A DNA stretch of 64,000 bases, from positions 310,001 to 374,000 of the forward strand of contig NZ_JAMQOJ010000006.1 in the NCBI RefSeq assembly GCF_031626495.1, written 5' to 3'. The DNA is from Natrinema sp031626495. Lineage in GTDB: Archaea; Halobacteriota; Halobacteria; Halobacteriales; Natrialbaceae. Positions 1 to 8,386 of this stretch are shown here, piece by piece (position 1 is the first letter of the stretch; each line of letters opens with the position of its first letter). Below the pieces are notes generated by a model, which did no database searches, was not told the DNA's origin, and was given only the letters and a program-made list of their open reading frames with translations. A program made the translations under genes and the position numbers.

Positions 1-732
1 CTTCACGAGCCGTCTCTCAAGGACACGACCAAAGATATCGATCTCGTCGTCGTGGACGAGGCGGCCCTTAGCCGTCTACTGGGGGTACTCGACGACCTCG
101 GCTATGAGGAAGTTACCGATCTCGGTGACGAATATGATCGGTTAGGAGCGCGTCACTGCGTTCGAAACGATGCCGGCTGTCAGTTCGACGTCTTCTATCG
201 GCAGATTTCTGATAAGCTGTATTTCAGCGACGGAATGCAAGCGCGGAGTGAGGCGTTTCTTTCGGACGAGTCTTTCTCAGTCGGCCTCGTTTCGTTCGAA
301 GATATCTTTCTTTTCAAGGCCGTCGCAGAGCGTCCGGACGATATCGGAGACATGGCGACACTCGTCCAGACAGATCTCGACTTCGATGTGATCGAAGAGG
401 AAATCGAATGCCAAGTAGACCTCTTGGGCGGTGAACACTTTGTCACGGTGATCTCTGAGTCGCTGGAACGACTCGATCAGAACGAAGGTATCCAGACACC
501 ACTCGACGATGTTGTTCGAGAGTACTACCAACAGTACATGAAGGGATACGAACTCCGGTTGCAGTTAGACGAGGACACCGCAAAATCCGTTAGCGAACTC
601 GCGTCGACGTTAGACGTATCAGAAGATGAAATCGAACGTCGATACGGGTATCTCGAGCAGTACGGATTCGTCGAACGGACCACTGAGGGGATACGAGATA
701 CCGGGAAGCACGACGAATTTCATCGGTCCTAA
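1..732 (+). CDS. Nucleotidyltransferase-like protein, 5' end outside window
   Basis: The reading frame is open from the first base, so the true start lies upstream; an internal GTG at 52 is probably not the start. The visible part begins LHEPSLKDTTKDIDLVVVD. The D-x-D in KDIDLVV resembles the metal-binding core of minimal or AbiEii-like nucleotidyltransferases. A mixed alpha/beta domain follows to about residue 160, then a C-terminal winged-helix-like segment (SVSELASTLDVSEDEIERRY) that could bind nucleic acid. Seen: the motif and the open frame. Inferred: function. An antitoxin or toxin-type transferase is possible, but no partner is visible on this side. Confidence 0.55.
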   Translation, partial: LHEPSLKDTTKDIDLVVVDEAALSRLLGVLDDLGYEEVTDLGDEYDRLGARHCVRNDAGCQFDVFYRQISDKLYFSDGMQARSEAFLSDESFSVGLVSFEDIFLFKAVAERPDDIGDMATLVQTDLDFDVIEEEIECQVDLLGGEHFVTVISESLERLDQNEGIQTPLDDVVREYYQQYMKGYELRLQLDEDTAKSVSELASTLDVSEDEIERRYGYLEQYGFVERTTEGIRDTGKHDEFHRS

Positions 733-795
733 TATACTGTGGTGGAAGTAACTAGTGGTGTCCTCGTTCTTCCTATTACCAAACTAGTGTGGTAG

Positions 796-963
796 AAAAG
801 GGAAGAGAACGAATCCCATATATGCTCTTGCTTGGACGTCTTTAGTGAGTGTCAGGCCTGTGGATTTGTTCTGCGAGCAAGGAGTAATACTAACCCTGAC
901 CCAGTGAATTGGGAGTCGTGCCCTGCCTGCAGCGGTACAGACTTCACTCTCATCGAAACATAG
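796..963 (+). pseudogene. Zinc-ribbon protein fragment without start codon
   Basis: This frame encodes two CxxC knuckles (ECQACG and SCPACSG, about 25 residues apart), the pattern of small haloarchaeal zinc-ribbon proteins, and stops at 961-963. No ATG or GTG lies between the upstream stop (793-795) and the first knuckle. The 5' end therefore seems lost, or an unusual start is used. The fold is judged only from cysteine spacing. The surrounding 733-1209 holds nothing else that I can assign. Confidence 0.35.
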
Positions 964-1209
964 CTCAGGTGTACTTATTGCTAACTCGAGTCGTCCGCCC
1001 GACCTGTCTGTGCTCTCGGACACAGAACCGCAGCAAATCGCTGCTTCGCTTTGGGCTTGGGTTCGATTTCTCCCTTAATCCAACACTTGTGTAATGGCGT
1101 TTGAATTTCACCCATAATTATAGTCCGGTAGCCGATGTCCGGGATCCACGGAGCACACTAAATACTCGTGATCCAGCATTGAGAACAGTCTTTGTGGAAA
1201 CGCAGCAGT

Positions 1210-1431
1210 CTATTTCGGCAATTCGAGGCGTTCGGCGTGCTGGCGGTAGTGTTGAGGCTTTTGAATTTGATTCGGTTCGAAGATCGGATCACCTTCGTCG
1301 ATCTCGTACTCCGCCGCGACCCAACTTCTGTACGTTCCGATATCAGTTGGTGCTCCGGACTTGCAGTTCGACGACGGAAGGTGACCTGACGTGAGATAAT
1401 CAAAACGATTGCCACAGGCGAGGCATGGCAC
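1210..1431 (-). CDS. Small hypothetical protein with N-terminal CxxC
   Basis: A 73-residue frame starting with GTG (MPCLACGNRFDYLTSG). It has one CxxC pair near the N-terminus and an acidic, Gln/His-rich C-terminal half. It looks protein-like in haloarchaeal terms, but I do not recognise a family. A lone CxxC could be half of a zinc site shared between two subunits. No operon partner is visible. It could also be a spurious frame in a decayed stretch. Confidence 0.35.
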   Translation of the reverse strand: MPCLACGNRFDYLTSGHLPSSNCKSGAPTDIGTYRSWVAAEYEIDEGDPIFEPNQIQKPQHYRQHAERLELPK

Positions 1432-1654
1432 CGTTCCTTTGTTCGGCGCTTTCTGTCGACATATAATAATATATTGACGTGTTTCCCGATAAACCTGTCT
1501 ACTGTGCTTACTGCTGACTCGAGTTCATTTGTCCGATCCTCCCCAAATTCTCGGACGGTATTTTCAGCCTCTACTTGCTCGAAGTTGCTGTTTGATACAG
1601 ATCAAGTAGGTAACGGAGTGACCGTCGGTTTCTCCGATAACTGTCAAAAGCCGC

Positions 1655-1832
1655 GTGCTGAATACAGAGGATGAGCCCTGTTTAGACGCTCCCGAAGGAA
1701 CCGGTTAGTAGTTACGACGGGTAAACAGAACCAGTTCGTGAACGTCTCTCGACTCGGTTTGTTGTTTGGATAACAGCCGTAGAGGACGATCTGCACCGCG
1801 TGTAAACAAGGCCCAGAGGATGAGTTCAGCAA
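1655..1832. repeat. 29-bp palindromic element split by a MITE
   Basis: The left part GTGCTGAATACAGAGGATGAG is at 1655-1675, and the right part CAGAGGATGAGTTCAGCA is at 1814-1831. Removing 1665-1813 restores one continuous copy of the element GTGCTGAA-(13)-TTCAGCAC that recurs elsewhere in the window (2287, 3487, 4867, 27579). Confidence 0.7.
1676..1813. mobile_element. 138-bp MITE with 11-bp target-site duplication
   Basis: The 11-mer CAGAGGATGAG directly flanks the element (1665-1675 and 1814-1824). Its ends form imperfect terminal inverted repeats: left CCCTGTTTAGACGC, and right end, read inward on the other strand, GCCTTGTTTACACGC (12 of 15 aligned positions match with one gap). There is no coding capacity. 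A duplication of 10-12 bp is typical of IS4/ISH-type transposases, so a parent IS of that kind elsewhere in the genome is likely (inference). Confidence 0.65.
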
Positions 1833-1953
1833 ACCGACTTAGTTTGTTCCGAACGAACTGCGCTGAATCAGGCAATCAGTAGATCTGCAGACTAGACACT
1901 GATCGAAGAGGACCGCCAATATCTGCCTAACATTCTCTGTGCAGAAACGGAAC

Positions 1954-2100
1954 TTATATCGATACTTGTCTAAATCCATCACACCCGCAGGTACAATTGC
2001 TCGTTCCGATGGGGCGGATTTTTCCCGATTGAAGTACCTTGGCGGCGTACACCGATTCACAGCGGTCACATTCAGCCATGAGTCGTTTGGACTCGGCCAT
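1954..2100 (-). CDS. Small zinc-ribbon protein
   Basis: A 48-residue protein starting MAESKRLMAECDRCESVY. It has a CxxC knuckle (ECDRCE) and a second cysteine cluster (CTCGC) about 25 residues later, then a short basic end. Tiny proteins with paired CxxC motifs are abundant in haloarchaea and are mostly uncharacterised. I chose the Met at 2100 over one 18 codons upstream because the homologous-looking part begins just before the first knuckle. No neighbours suggest a role. Confidence 0.45.
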   Translation of the reverse strand: MAESKRLMAECDRCESVYAAKVLQSGKIRPIGTSNCTCGCDGFRQVSI

Positions 2101-2444
2101 ATTCTTCACCCAAATAGTCCTCACAGCGTGCAGTCGCTTGAAGAATGGTCCCACATATTTTGGTTACTCTCCACAGACAATCGCAGAGATGAATTAACAC
2201 ATAGTATTCGAATGGAACGTAGCAGCTATGAGAACTGTCTCGCCTGTACCGAGCGATCACCACCTTCACAAATCGGGTCTGAGTTCGTGCAACATTCGCG
2301 CTCTGTATTCAGCACGGCTCTCCAAACACCTCTATTAGCTGATGGGAGGGACGGCGTTAGGTTCGTACAGGGACAGTTGCACGGAGAGTAGATTGTGTTG
2401 AATACGGTCCCCTCGGTCAGTCAGATGGTTCTTCCACAACACCA
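2101..2444. other. Intergenic stretch without assignable gene
   Basis: Short overlapping frames on both strands lack recognisable motifs. The only structure I see is a copy of the 29-bp palindromic element at 2287-2315. Confidence 0.5.
2287..2315. repeat. 29-bp palindromic element, copy 2
   Basis: The sequence reads GTGCAACATTCGCGC followed by TCTGTATTCAGCAC. It is the reverse orientation of the consensus GTGCTGAATACAGAG-N-GCAGCAC seen at 1655, 3487, 4867 and 27579. Confidence 0.6.
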
Positions 2445-3371
2445 TCACGGAACGACATTTCGGTGCTGGCCCGAACGAATGTATCCATAGAGTAATCCGA
2501 TAATCGCACCAATAATGACGATTCCCGGGCCAGCAGAGAATTCAACGCCGTTTGGCGTTCGACTGAACTCGAAGATATAGAGCGGTGAGTCCGGAATTCC
2601 CAAAAGGACGGATCCAGCACCAACAGCTGCCAATACGAACGGCACCAGTACACCGACGGTCAGTGCGACGATCAGGACGCCACCAGCAAACCCAACGAGC
2701 AAATCCCAGACGACAGTTGCTGGAGCCGTGTCCCACCGGTCTAACCCCGGCGCTCCGTATATCTCGAGGCCAGTCGTGCTGTCAAGGACGGTTACCTCGG
2801 CCGGATAGCTGAGGAGTACCAACGCCATCCAAACGTCTCCGACAGCACCACCAGCATTGAGTGCCAGCGGGACGGCCAGCCAGGGCCACTCAAACAGAAT
2901 CATAACTGGAACACCGGCCAGCGTCAACACCACCAGTGGAGCCAGCGCAATCACGAGGAACTGATTGCGGGTGAACCGTGTCTCGGTCGTCGCAAATGCG
3001 TACGGGAAGACAACGTACGCGACCCCGATGCCGTACCGAGGGTGGCCGCCGAAGGCTTTCATAACTAACCCGTGACAGAGTTCGTGGGGTACGATGACCA
3101 GCGCCATCACGGCGACGAGAGCCACAACCGAGAGGGCAAGGTTCCACCACCAGACTTCCTCGATACCCACACCCAGGCTCCCCACCAGAGCGGTTTCGTC
3201 CCCAGTCACGAGAACATACAGGACGAGAAATCCGCCGACAGAGATCAGGAACCCGATTATACTCACGACAGTCCACTGGAGTACGAGTGCACGTGACAGG
3301 CTGAACTGCGCCAGTAGTTCTTCATCTACGTGATTGCTCACGAGCGTCCCTCGGTAGAGACGAATTCTCAA
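2445..3371 (-). CDS. DUF3267-type membrane zinc metalloprotease
   Basis: A 308-residue integral membrane protein with about six hydrophobic segments. The metalloprotease signature HELCH is at about residues 95-99, inside a membrane segment (IVPHELCHGLVMKAFGG). A conserved N-x-G-x-V-GD element (NAGGAVGD) near 173-180 probably supplies the third zinc ligand, as in site-2-protease-like DUF3267 proteins. The substrate is unknown; such proteins are expected to cleave membrane-embedded proteins. The neighbour at 3781 is another intramembrane protease family member on the opposite strand. Confidence 0.8.
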   Translation of the reverse strand: MRIRLYRGTLVSNHVDEELLAQFSLSRALVLQWTVVSIIGFLISVGGFLVLYVLVTGDETALVGSLGVGIEEVWWWNLALSVVALVAVMALVIVPHELCHGLVMKAFGGHPRYGIGVAYVVFPYAFATTETRFTRNQFLVIALAPLVVLTLAGVPVMILFEWPWLAVPLALNAGGAVGDVWMALVLLSYPAEVTVLDSTTGLEIYGAPGLDRWDTAPATVVWDLLVGFAGGVLIVALTVGVLVPFVLAAVGAGSVLLGIPDSPLYIFEFSRTPNGVEFSAGPGIVIIGAIIGLLYGYIRSGQHRNVVP

Positions 3372-3403
3372 TGCATCTTCTTGAATCTACGAACGCCGAC
3401 GGG

Positions 3404-3515
3404 CACAGAGCGCGTATGCAACACTACGGTAATTCTCTGTGTCTCGCACGGTCCTTTTGACAGGAAATAGATGTTTTTCCACACCTCTGCAAGATACAAA
3501 GCGCGAATGCAGCAC
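3404..3515. repeat. 29-bp palindromic element: one partial and one full copy
   Basis: A right-half copy (CACAGAGCGCGTATGCAACAC) lies at 3404-3424. A full copy lies at 3487-3515 (CTGCAAGATACAAAG then CGCGAATGCAGCAC). Both are in the gap between the DUF3267 gene and the next operon. Confidence 0.55.
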
Positions 3516-3630
3516 GGATTCGCTCCACCGACACGCGAATCGATGCAGGGGAAATGCGTATTGCTAGACGTTATTTACTACTACACCCATGCTAGCGTGG
3601 TGAATGTGATGGAAAACCAGGGGTCCGATT

Positions 3631-3777
3631 GTGGTCGTGTTCGTGGTTCCCATCCTCTTGGGGGCCTACTTCAGGGACATGAATCAAGGAATCCTGATCG
3701 GTATCGAGACGGGACTTGTCTTTGCCGTGGTGAGCCAGTTCTTCGAGTCGAAAGCCGAGTCTGGTCTCTCAGCCTAG
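3631..3777 (+). CDS. Small single-helix membrane protein
   Basis: A 48-residue frame starting GTG (MVVVFVVPILLGAYFRDMNQ) ending three bases before the CPBP gene. It has one strongly hydrophobic N-terminal segment, a short loop, and a second moderately hydrophobic stretch (GILIGIETGLVFAVVSQFFES). The tight spacing implies co-transcription with the downstream protease. An in-frame stop just upstream limits the possible start to this GTG or the internal ones. No family recognised. Confidence 0.4.
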   Translation: MVVFVVPILLGAYFRDMNQGILIGIETGLVFAVVSQFFESKAESGLSA

Positions 3778-3780
3778 AAC

Positions 3781-4743
3781 ATGTCTGAACGGGGCTCCAC
3801 TCGGGAGAGGACGGATTACCGTCTAGACGGTTCCACAGTCGACGCACGAAAGGTCGCCGCGTTCGTCGCGCTCGCGTTCGGTATCTCGTGGACCGCAGCG
3901 GCCGTGTTGTACCTCGTTGGCGTCGAGTACAACACGATTGCGAGCACTGTACTCGTGGTGGTCTTCTTCATGTGGGCGCCTGCGGTCGCCGCGGTCGCGG
4001 TCCAGTTGTGGTACGAGGAGCCGATCCGCGCCGGCACCGGCTTAGTCAGGGGACGACTCCGCTGGAGCGTGTTGGCGTGGCTAGCCCCGGTCGCACTCCT
4101 GGCCGCGACCATCGGTATCGGCGTGGCACTTCCGAGCGTCTCTTTCACGACGGACTACGGCGCGTTCCTCGCCGAGCAGGGGTTCTCCGAGGAACAGATC
4201 GAGCAATCGCTCGCCACCCTTGAGGCGCTCCCAGTTCCGCCACTGGTCCTGTTCGTGGTGCAGGGACTCGTCGCAGGAGTGACGATCAACGCCGTCGCGG
4301 CCCTCGGGGAGGAACTCGGCTGGCGCGGGCTGCTATTGACGGAGCTCTCACCGTTGGGATTCTGGCAGCTCTCCGGCGTCACTGGCGTCGTCTGGGGCGT
4401 CTGGCACGCGCCGATCATCCTCCAAGGCCATAACTTCCCGGAGGCTCCGATAGCGGGCGTCGTGACGATGACTGTTTGGACCATCGCCGCATCGCCGGTG
4501 TTCACGTATCTGACCGTCCGGGCGCGGTCCGTCCTCGCCGCCACGTTCTTTCACGGGTCGTTCAACGCGGTCGGCTCGTTCTCGTTAGTCTACCTGACCG
4601 GCGCCGGCAACCTGCTCACCGCCGCCGTCGGGGTCGCCGGTATCGGCGCGGCGGTTGTGGCCGTCGTCGCTTGCGTCGTCCACGACCGGTACTTCGCCGA
4701 TGAGCAAATCACGACGGGAGATCCGCTATCGCCGTGGGCGTGA
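3781..4743 (+). CDS. CPBP family intramembrane glutamic endopeptidase
   Basis: A 320-residue polytopic membrane protein of the CPBP (CAAX protease/bacteriocin-processing, Abi) family. Motif 1 EELGWRG is at about 176-182, motif 2 WGVWHAP at about 204-210, and motif 3 HGSFNA near 260. These carry the catalytic glutamates and metal- or water-binding histidines expected for the family. Eight or so membrane segments surround them. The substrate is unknown. It follows a 48-residue membrane protein and is convergent with nothing obvious. A second CPBP gene occurs at 8761. Confidence 0.85.
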   Translation: MSERGSTRERTDYRLDGSTVDARKVAAFVALAFGISWTAAAVLYLVGVEYNTIASTVLVVVFFMWAPAVAAVAVQLWYEEPIRAGTGLVRGRLRWSVLAWLAPVALLAATIGIGVALPSVSFTTDYGAFLAEQGFSEEQIEQSLATLEALPVPPLVLFVVQGLVAGVTINAVAALGEELGWRGLLLTELSPLGFWQLSGVTGVVWGVWHAPIILQGHNFPEAPIAGVVTMTVWTIAASPVFTYLTVRARSVLAATFFHGSFNAVGSFSLVYLTGAGNLLTAAVGVAGIGAAVVAVVACVVHDRYFADEQITTGDPLSPWA

Positions 4744-5057
4744 CCGCTCCCGGACGGTAGTCCTCTGTACATGTTCATCCCCTCCCGTCGCCGAATTTGT
4801 CTGCTGTATAGACGCTCTGTATCTTGCACGCGCTGTCTGCCAGCTGCTGGATAGATTGAGCAATGTGTGCAAGATACAGCGCGCGAATGCAGCACCAGCT
4901 AAAGACTGATCAAGTAAATATTGCGGCCGCTAAGTAAACCGGGTTAAGTTTCCAGGCCTGCTGTCTGGCTGATTCATCAAAAGGAAGTCGAACTCACCCT
5001 TTTGTGAAATCTTCTATAACTCCCTTCAACTACGGTAGCCAAGAAATCTGAGCCCGT
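4744..5057. other. Intergenic region with palindromic element copies
   Basis: No gene seen. It holds a half copy (4814-4829) and a full copy (4867-4895) of the 29-bp element in opposite orientation, so GTATCTTGCAC and GTGCAAGATAC form an extra long-range inverted repeat. Confidence 0.5.
4814..4895. repeat. 29-bp palindromic element: half copy and full copy
   Basis: The full copy at 4867-4895 reads GTGCAAGATACAGCG then CGCGAATGCAGCAC. The half copy at 4814-4829 reads GCTCTGTATCTTGCAC on the plus strand. Confidence 0.6.
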
Positions 5058-5291
5058 TCAGTGAAACAAGGACTGTCGAACCTTCGTGGCCGACGACCAC
5101 GAGTGGAAGCGGGATGCCTCGCAGGGGAGCCCGCTCGTCCGGAGGAGCACGAGATTGGTTTCATCGGCCGCGGCGACGAGTTCGTCGTCCCCGCGCTCAC
5201 TGACGGGAAGTTCCAACATTTCCTCGTAGAACGCCCACGCTGGCTCGAGAGATTTGACCTTGTGCGCCGACCAGGAGAGCCCTGTGAGCAT
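5058..5291 (-). pseudogene. VOC/glyoxalase-fold protein, truncated
   Basis: The frame starts MLTGLSWSAHKVKSLEPAWA and keeps the first beta-alpha-beta unit of a vicinal-oxygen-chelate protein (FYEEMLELPV, then a strand with TNLVLLRTSG). After about 55 residues the similarity stops: the last 22 residues look like out-of-frame sequence, and the second half of the usual 110-130-residue domain is missing. I call it a decayed 3'-truncated gene. Confidence 0.5.
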
Positions 5292-5426
5292 AAGTCAGGT
5301 TACTCGAGGCAAGAGCAAAGAATCGTGGGCGATCGACGACCGGTCCGGACGATTCGACGGTTGGACGAACATTCGATTGATGGACGCGAAACGATAGATA
5401 AGGCTGTAGCCTACCTGCACTTGCCC

Positions 5427-5717
5427 ATGAGATCCCCACTTCCGACGAACAGACTCGTTTCGCTGACGCTCGCCGGCGCGGTGTTAACTGCTTTCGTCGC
5501 GCTCGCGCTGGCAGCCCCCGGTCTCGGGCTCGGCGTCGATTCGCTGACCGACGACGAGAACCCGACGGTTGCAAGCGATGCACCGACCCCGAACGAGGAC
5601 TTCACACCGGCAGTCGGGACGCAAGGCGGCGGTGAACACGAGGACGACGAATACGAAGAACTCGAGGACGACGAGTACGAGGGCGAATACGAGGAACACG
5701 AAGAGGAGGACGACTAG
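5427..5717 (+). CDS. Secreted or membrane-anchored acidic protein
   Basis: 96 residues. A hydrophobic N-terminal segment (residues about 10-33) resembles a signal or anchor. It is followed by a short Pro/Thr linker and a tail that is almost entirely Glu/Asp with Tyr. It ends two bases before the ApbE start, so it heads the four-gene redox operon. The acidic tail may bind cations or stay soluble in high salt. I chose the ATG rather than an upstream GTG because the hydrophobic segment begins right after it. No family recognised. Confidence 0.6.
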   Translation: MRSPLPTNRLVSLTLAGAVLTAFVALALAAPGLGLGVDSLTDDENPTVASDAPTPNEDFTPAVGTQGGGEHEDDEYEELEDDEYEGEYEEHEEEDD

Positions 5718-5719
5718 CG

Positions 5720-6589
5720 ATGAGCTTGGCAGACTCCCTTACTGCCGCCCGCACGCGACTCGGTGATGCCAGACTGGAGTTTCGGTGCTGCGACACCGAC
5801 TTCGTGGTTCGGACGACGGGCTACCACGCCAACGCCGCAGCCGAGCGCGCCCGCGATACCGCGCTGTCACTCGAGGCCGAACTCAACGCGTTCGATCCGG
5901 AAAGCGCAGTTGCGCATCTCAATCGGACCGGACGCGTCGAGAACGAACACGTCGCTCGCTTGGTCCGTCGCGGCCTCGAGTACGGCGAGCGCACCGACGG
6001 CGTCTTCGACATCCGGCAGGGGGCGGTCGAACACGACCTGAAGGCGTACCTCCGCGGCGACCGAGAATCGATTTCGCCGGCGTTTGAAACCGGCTCGGTG
6101 CGCATCGACGGCGACCGCGTTGTCACCGAGACGGAACTCGACTTGAACGGTCTTGCGAAGGGGTACATCGTCGACCGTGCGACCGCCGCAGCGGCGGGGC
6201 CGGGCCGACGTGGCTTCGTCAGCGGCGGTGGCGATATGTCGCCGCCGACCGGCCCGATCGCCGTCGAGAGCCCCTACGGGGATTCGCGTCCGCTCAAAAT
6301 CCTCGACACCGACTGGAACGTCGCCACCTCCGGGGACTATCGCCGGGAGCGCGACGGTGTCGACCACGTCTACGATCCGACGACGGAGCGACTCGGTGCG
6401 CGACATGAGTCGGTCACCGTGGTCGCGAACCGCGACTGCATGGAAGCTGACGCACTCGCGACGACGCTGGCTGCACTACCGTTGTCGGCTGCGCTCGAGC
6501 GCGCAGTCGCGTGGCCGGACCTCGAGGCGTTCGTGGTTCACGGCGGCGTCTTTCGGATGACGGAGGGATTCGATGAGCACATCGCATAG
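5720..6589 (+). CDS. ApbE-like FAD:protein FMN transferase
   Basis: 289 residues. ApbE enzymes use FAD to attach FMN to a Ser/Thr of exported redox proteins. Family hallmarks are present: ELNAFDPESAVAHLN (about 54-68), DLNGLAKGYIVDRA (about 141-154), SGGGDM (about 168-173) and EADALATTL near 243. No signal peptide is evident, unlike many bacterial ApbEs. It overlaps the next gene by 17 bases and sits with a ferric-reductase-like membrane protein, so the operon probably builds a flavin/haem electron-transfer chain. The flavinylated substrate is not obvious. Confidence 0.85.
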   Translation: MSLADSLTAARTRLGDARLEFRCCDTDFVVRTTGYHANAAAERARDTALSLEAELNAFDPESAVAHLNRTGRVENEHVARLVRRGLEYGERTDGVFDIRQGAVEHDLKAYLRGDRESISPAFETGSVRIDGDRVVTETELDLNGLAKGYIVDRATAAAAGPGRRGFVSGGGDMSPPTGPIAVESPYGDSRPLKILDTDWNVATSGDYRRERDGVDHVYDPTTERLGARHESVTVVANRDCMEADALATTLAALPLSAALERAVAWPDLEAFVVHGGVFRMTEGFDEHIA

Positions 6590-6860
6590 CGGGACGATCA
6601 CGGTCGTCGCGGTCGTGCTACTCGTCGCCACGGTGCCGGTGCTGTGGGGAATCGCGGACGTTCGCGAGGCGCAGGCGGTCGACCGCGAGCAGGCGGACCT
6701 CGTCGACTCGACGGTGCCGACGAGACAGGCACCGAACGATTACGACGGTGACGGGATTCGTGACAACGCGGACCAGTGCCCGACGCGACCGGAGACGACG
6801 AACGGCTTTCAGGATAGCGACGGCTGTCCGGACATCGTTGAGACGACGGGGGCCTCGTGA
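6573..6860 (+). CDS. Membrane-anchored thrombospondin type 3 repeat protein
   Basis: 95 residues. An N-terminal hydrophobic anchor (about 9-28) precedes a linker and one calcium-binding TSP3 unit (NDYDGDGIRDNADQCPTRP, then DSDGCPD). The two cysteines could form a disulphide outside the cell. It overlaps apbE by 17 bases and the next gene by four. The last residues, ETTGAS, weakly resemble the T-G-A-[ST] core of flavinylation sites, which is notable next to ApbE. Confidence 0.7.
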   Translation: MSTSHSGTITVVAVVLLVATVPVLWGIADVREAQAVDREQADLVDSTVPTRQAPNDYDGDGIRDNADQCPTRPETTNGFQDSDGCPDIVETTGAS

Positions 6861-7405
6861 TGGAGATTATTTGGTATCTCGACCGTGGCGCGGCGCTGGT
6901 CGCCTATCCCGCGCTGTATCTGGCGGTCTTGACGGGGATCCTCTACACCGCGCGGTCGTTCGGCCCGCTCTACCGGCTCTCTCGCCGGATCCACATCGAA
7001 GTGTCGGTGTTTGCGATGCTCATGACGCTCCTCCACGGCGTCCTCGGTGTCCTCGACACCTGGTTCATCGTCTCCGGGTCAGCCCCCCAGCCCGCCTACT
7101 CGACGACGTACCTGCTCGCTGGTGTCGTGGTGGGCGTCGGGGCGCTGCAGGTGCTCGTCGTCGCTGTCCTCGGCTTTCTCGACGCACAGCGGTTCGACCG
7201 GCCCTGGGGACCGCGGGTCGTCCATGCGTTCGCCTACGGCGGGTTCGCGTTCGCGACGATCCACGCAGTCGCCATCGGGACCGATGTCGCGGGGCTGATC
7301 CGTCCAGTCTTCGCCCCGGCGATCGCGTTCCTCGGCTACGTCCTGCTATTGCGCCTGCTGGTGGCCAGCGGGCAGCTGTCGACGCCCGCGACGGCGAAGC
7401 AGTAG
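6857..7405 (+). CDS. Ferric reductase-like membrane haem protein
   Basis: 182 residues with about five transmembrane helices. Histidines sit at helix positions suited to haem ligation (HIEVSVFAMLMTLLHG and VVHAFAYGGFAFATIHAVAIG, both pairs about 12-14 residues apart). This pattern fits the ferric-reductase/YedZ-like superfamily. The start GTG at 6857 overlaps the previous stop; an ATG follows immediately at 6860. Together with ApbE and the two small exported proteins it probably passes electrons across the membrane. Acceptor unknown. Confidence 0.7.
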   Translation: MMEIIWYLDRGAALVAYPALYLAVLTGILYTARSFGPLYRLSRRIHIEVSVFAMLMTLLHGVLGVLDTWFIVSGSAPQPAYSTTYLLAGVVVGVGALQVLVVAVLGFLDAQRFDRPWGPRVVHAFAYGGFAFATIHAVAIGTDVAGLIRPVFAPAIAFLGYVLLLRLLVASGQLSTPATAKQ

Positions 7406-7945
7406 CTAGTAGCTGTCCCACAGGTCGAACAGCCGGTCGACGACTCTATCGGTGAACGTTCGTCGGTGGATCGTGTAGAGATACTGCACGCGCTCTGGAT
7501 CGTGCAGGTCGTATTCGACGCTGCGCCCCTTCCGCTCCTTGGTCACGAGATCCGCGTCCTCGAGTTTCGAGAGGTGCCACGACACCGTCGACGGCGACCG
7601 CTCGAGGCGATCGCTCAGGTCGGCGGTCGACAGCGCTCCTTCGACGGCGAGGTGGGCGATAATCCGGCGGGCGTACTCGCGTCGTAGCGCGTTCATCACG
7701 GCCTGATCAGCCTCATCGAACTCCGTTGCCGGATAGTACCGAGTGTACTTCCCGTCGTCCGACTTCTCGAGCAACCCCTGGGTTTCCAGCCGGCGGAGGT
7801 GGTACTGCAGTGTTCCCTGCGCATACTCGAGAGCCTCGAAGAGAGCCCGAAAGTGGATCCCGGGATTGTCGCGGACGTGCTGGTAGATTGTCCGCCGCGA
7901 TCGCAGTTCCAGCGCTGGGTCCGCGTCAGGGTCGGAATCCGTCAT
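7406..7945 (-). CDS. Tandem winged-helix transcriptional regulator
   Basis: 179 residues with two winged-helix domains: residues about 15-70 (RRTIYQHVRDNPGIHFRALFE ... LQYHLRRLETQGLLEK) and about 85-150 (RRIIAHLAVEGALSTADLSDRL ... VSWHLSKLEDADLV). This arrangement is common among haloarchaeal ArsR/MarR-like regulators. It lies two bases after a small membrane protein gene and is convergent with the redox operon ending at 7405, with no room for a separate terminator. Its target and signal are unknown; the partner membrane protein may sense or restrain it. Confidence 0.8.
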   Translation of the reverse strand: MTDSDPDADPALELRSRRTIYQHVRDNPGIHFRALFEALEYAQGTLQYHLRRLETQGLLEKSDDGKYTRYYPATEFDEADQAVMNALRREYARRIIAHLAVEGALSTADLSDRLERSPSTVSWHLSKLEDADLVTKERKGRSVEYDLHDPERVQYLYTIHRRTFTDRVVDRLFDLWDSY

Positions 7946-7947
7946 GG

Positions 7948-8277
7948 TCAGTCACGAGTCAACGCGACGAAGAACGCGAGCAGTCCCACGAGGATGAGTG
8001 CCGCCGCGCTGTGCTCGAGCAACTCGACGGTCTGCACGGGGAGATACGAGAAAAGGTAGTACTCGAGGAAGACGACGAACCCGTAGATCGCGAACATGAG
8101 ATAGCCGACGGCGACGACGGCCATGCGACGGTCGCGTTCCCGTCGCCACGCCAGCGCGCTGAGCAGTGCGAGCACCGCGCCGAGGAGAAAAATCCCGAGA
8201 CTGATGATCTGCTCGAGTTGCTGGGCGAGCGTCAGTGCAACGGTCATCGTGACGAATCCCGAAACGAGCCCTGCCAT
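7948..8277 (-). CDS. DUF7521-like small membrane protein
   Basis: 109 residues with three hydrophobic segments and a basic loop (AWRRERDRR) between the first two. The pattern of a short helical protein paired with a tandem winged-helix regulator recurs in haloarchaea and matches my memory of the DUF7521 family; this name is less certain than the topology. I chose the Met at 8277 because upstream residues of the longer frame look non-coding. It is two bases from the regulator gene and presumably co-transcribed. Confidence 0.6.
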   Translation of the reverse strand: MAGLVSGFVTMTVALTLAQQLEQIISLGIFLLGAVLALLSALAWRRERDRRMAVVAVGYLMFAIYGFVVFLEYYLFSYLPVQTVELLEHSAAALILVGLLAFFVALTRD

Positions 8278-8386
8278 TCGGTTCGACTCGACAGTGGTGT
8301 CGGGAAAGAAAAAGGATTGTCGTCCAAGCATCGAATCGGGCAGTCGGACTGGTCCCGACATCGGGCTGCTGACGAAAGCGGAGGAG

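Noticed and set aside
1939..2391. 150-codon plus-strand frame
   Set aside because: It runs antisense through the small zinc-ribbon gene and through a palindromic repeat; no motif.
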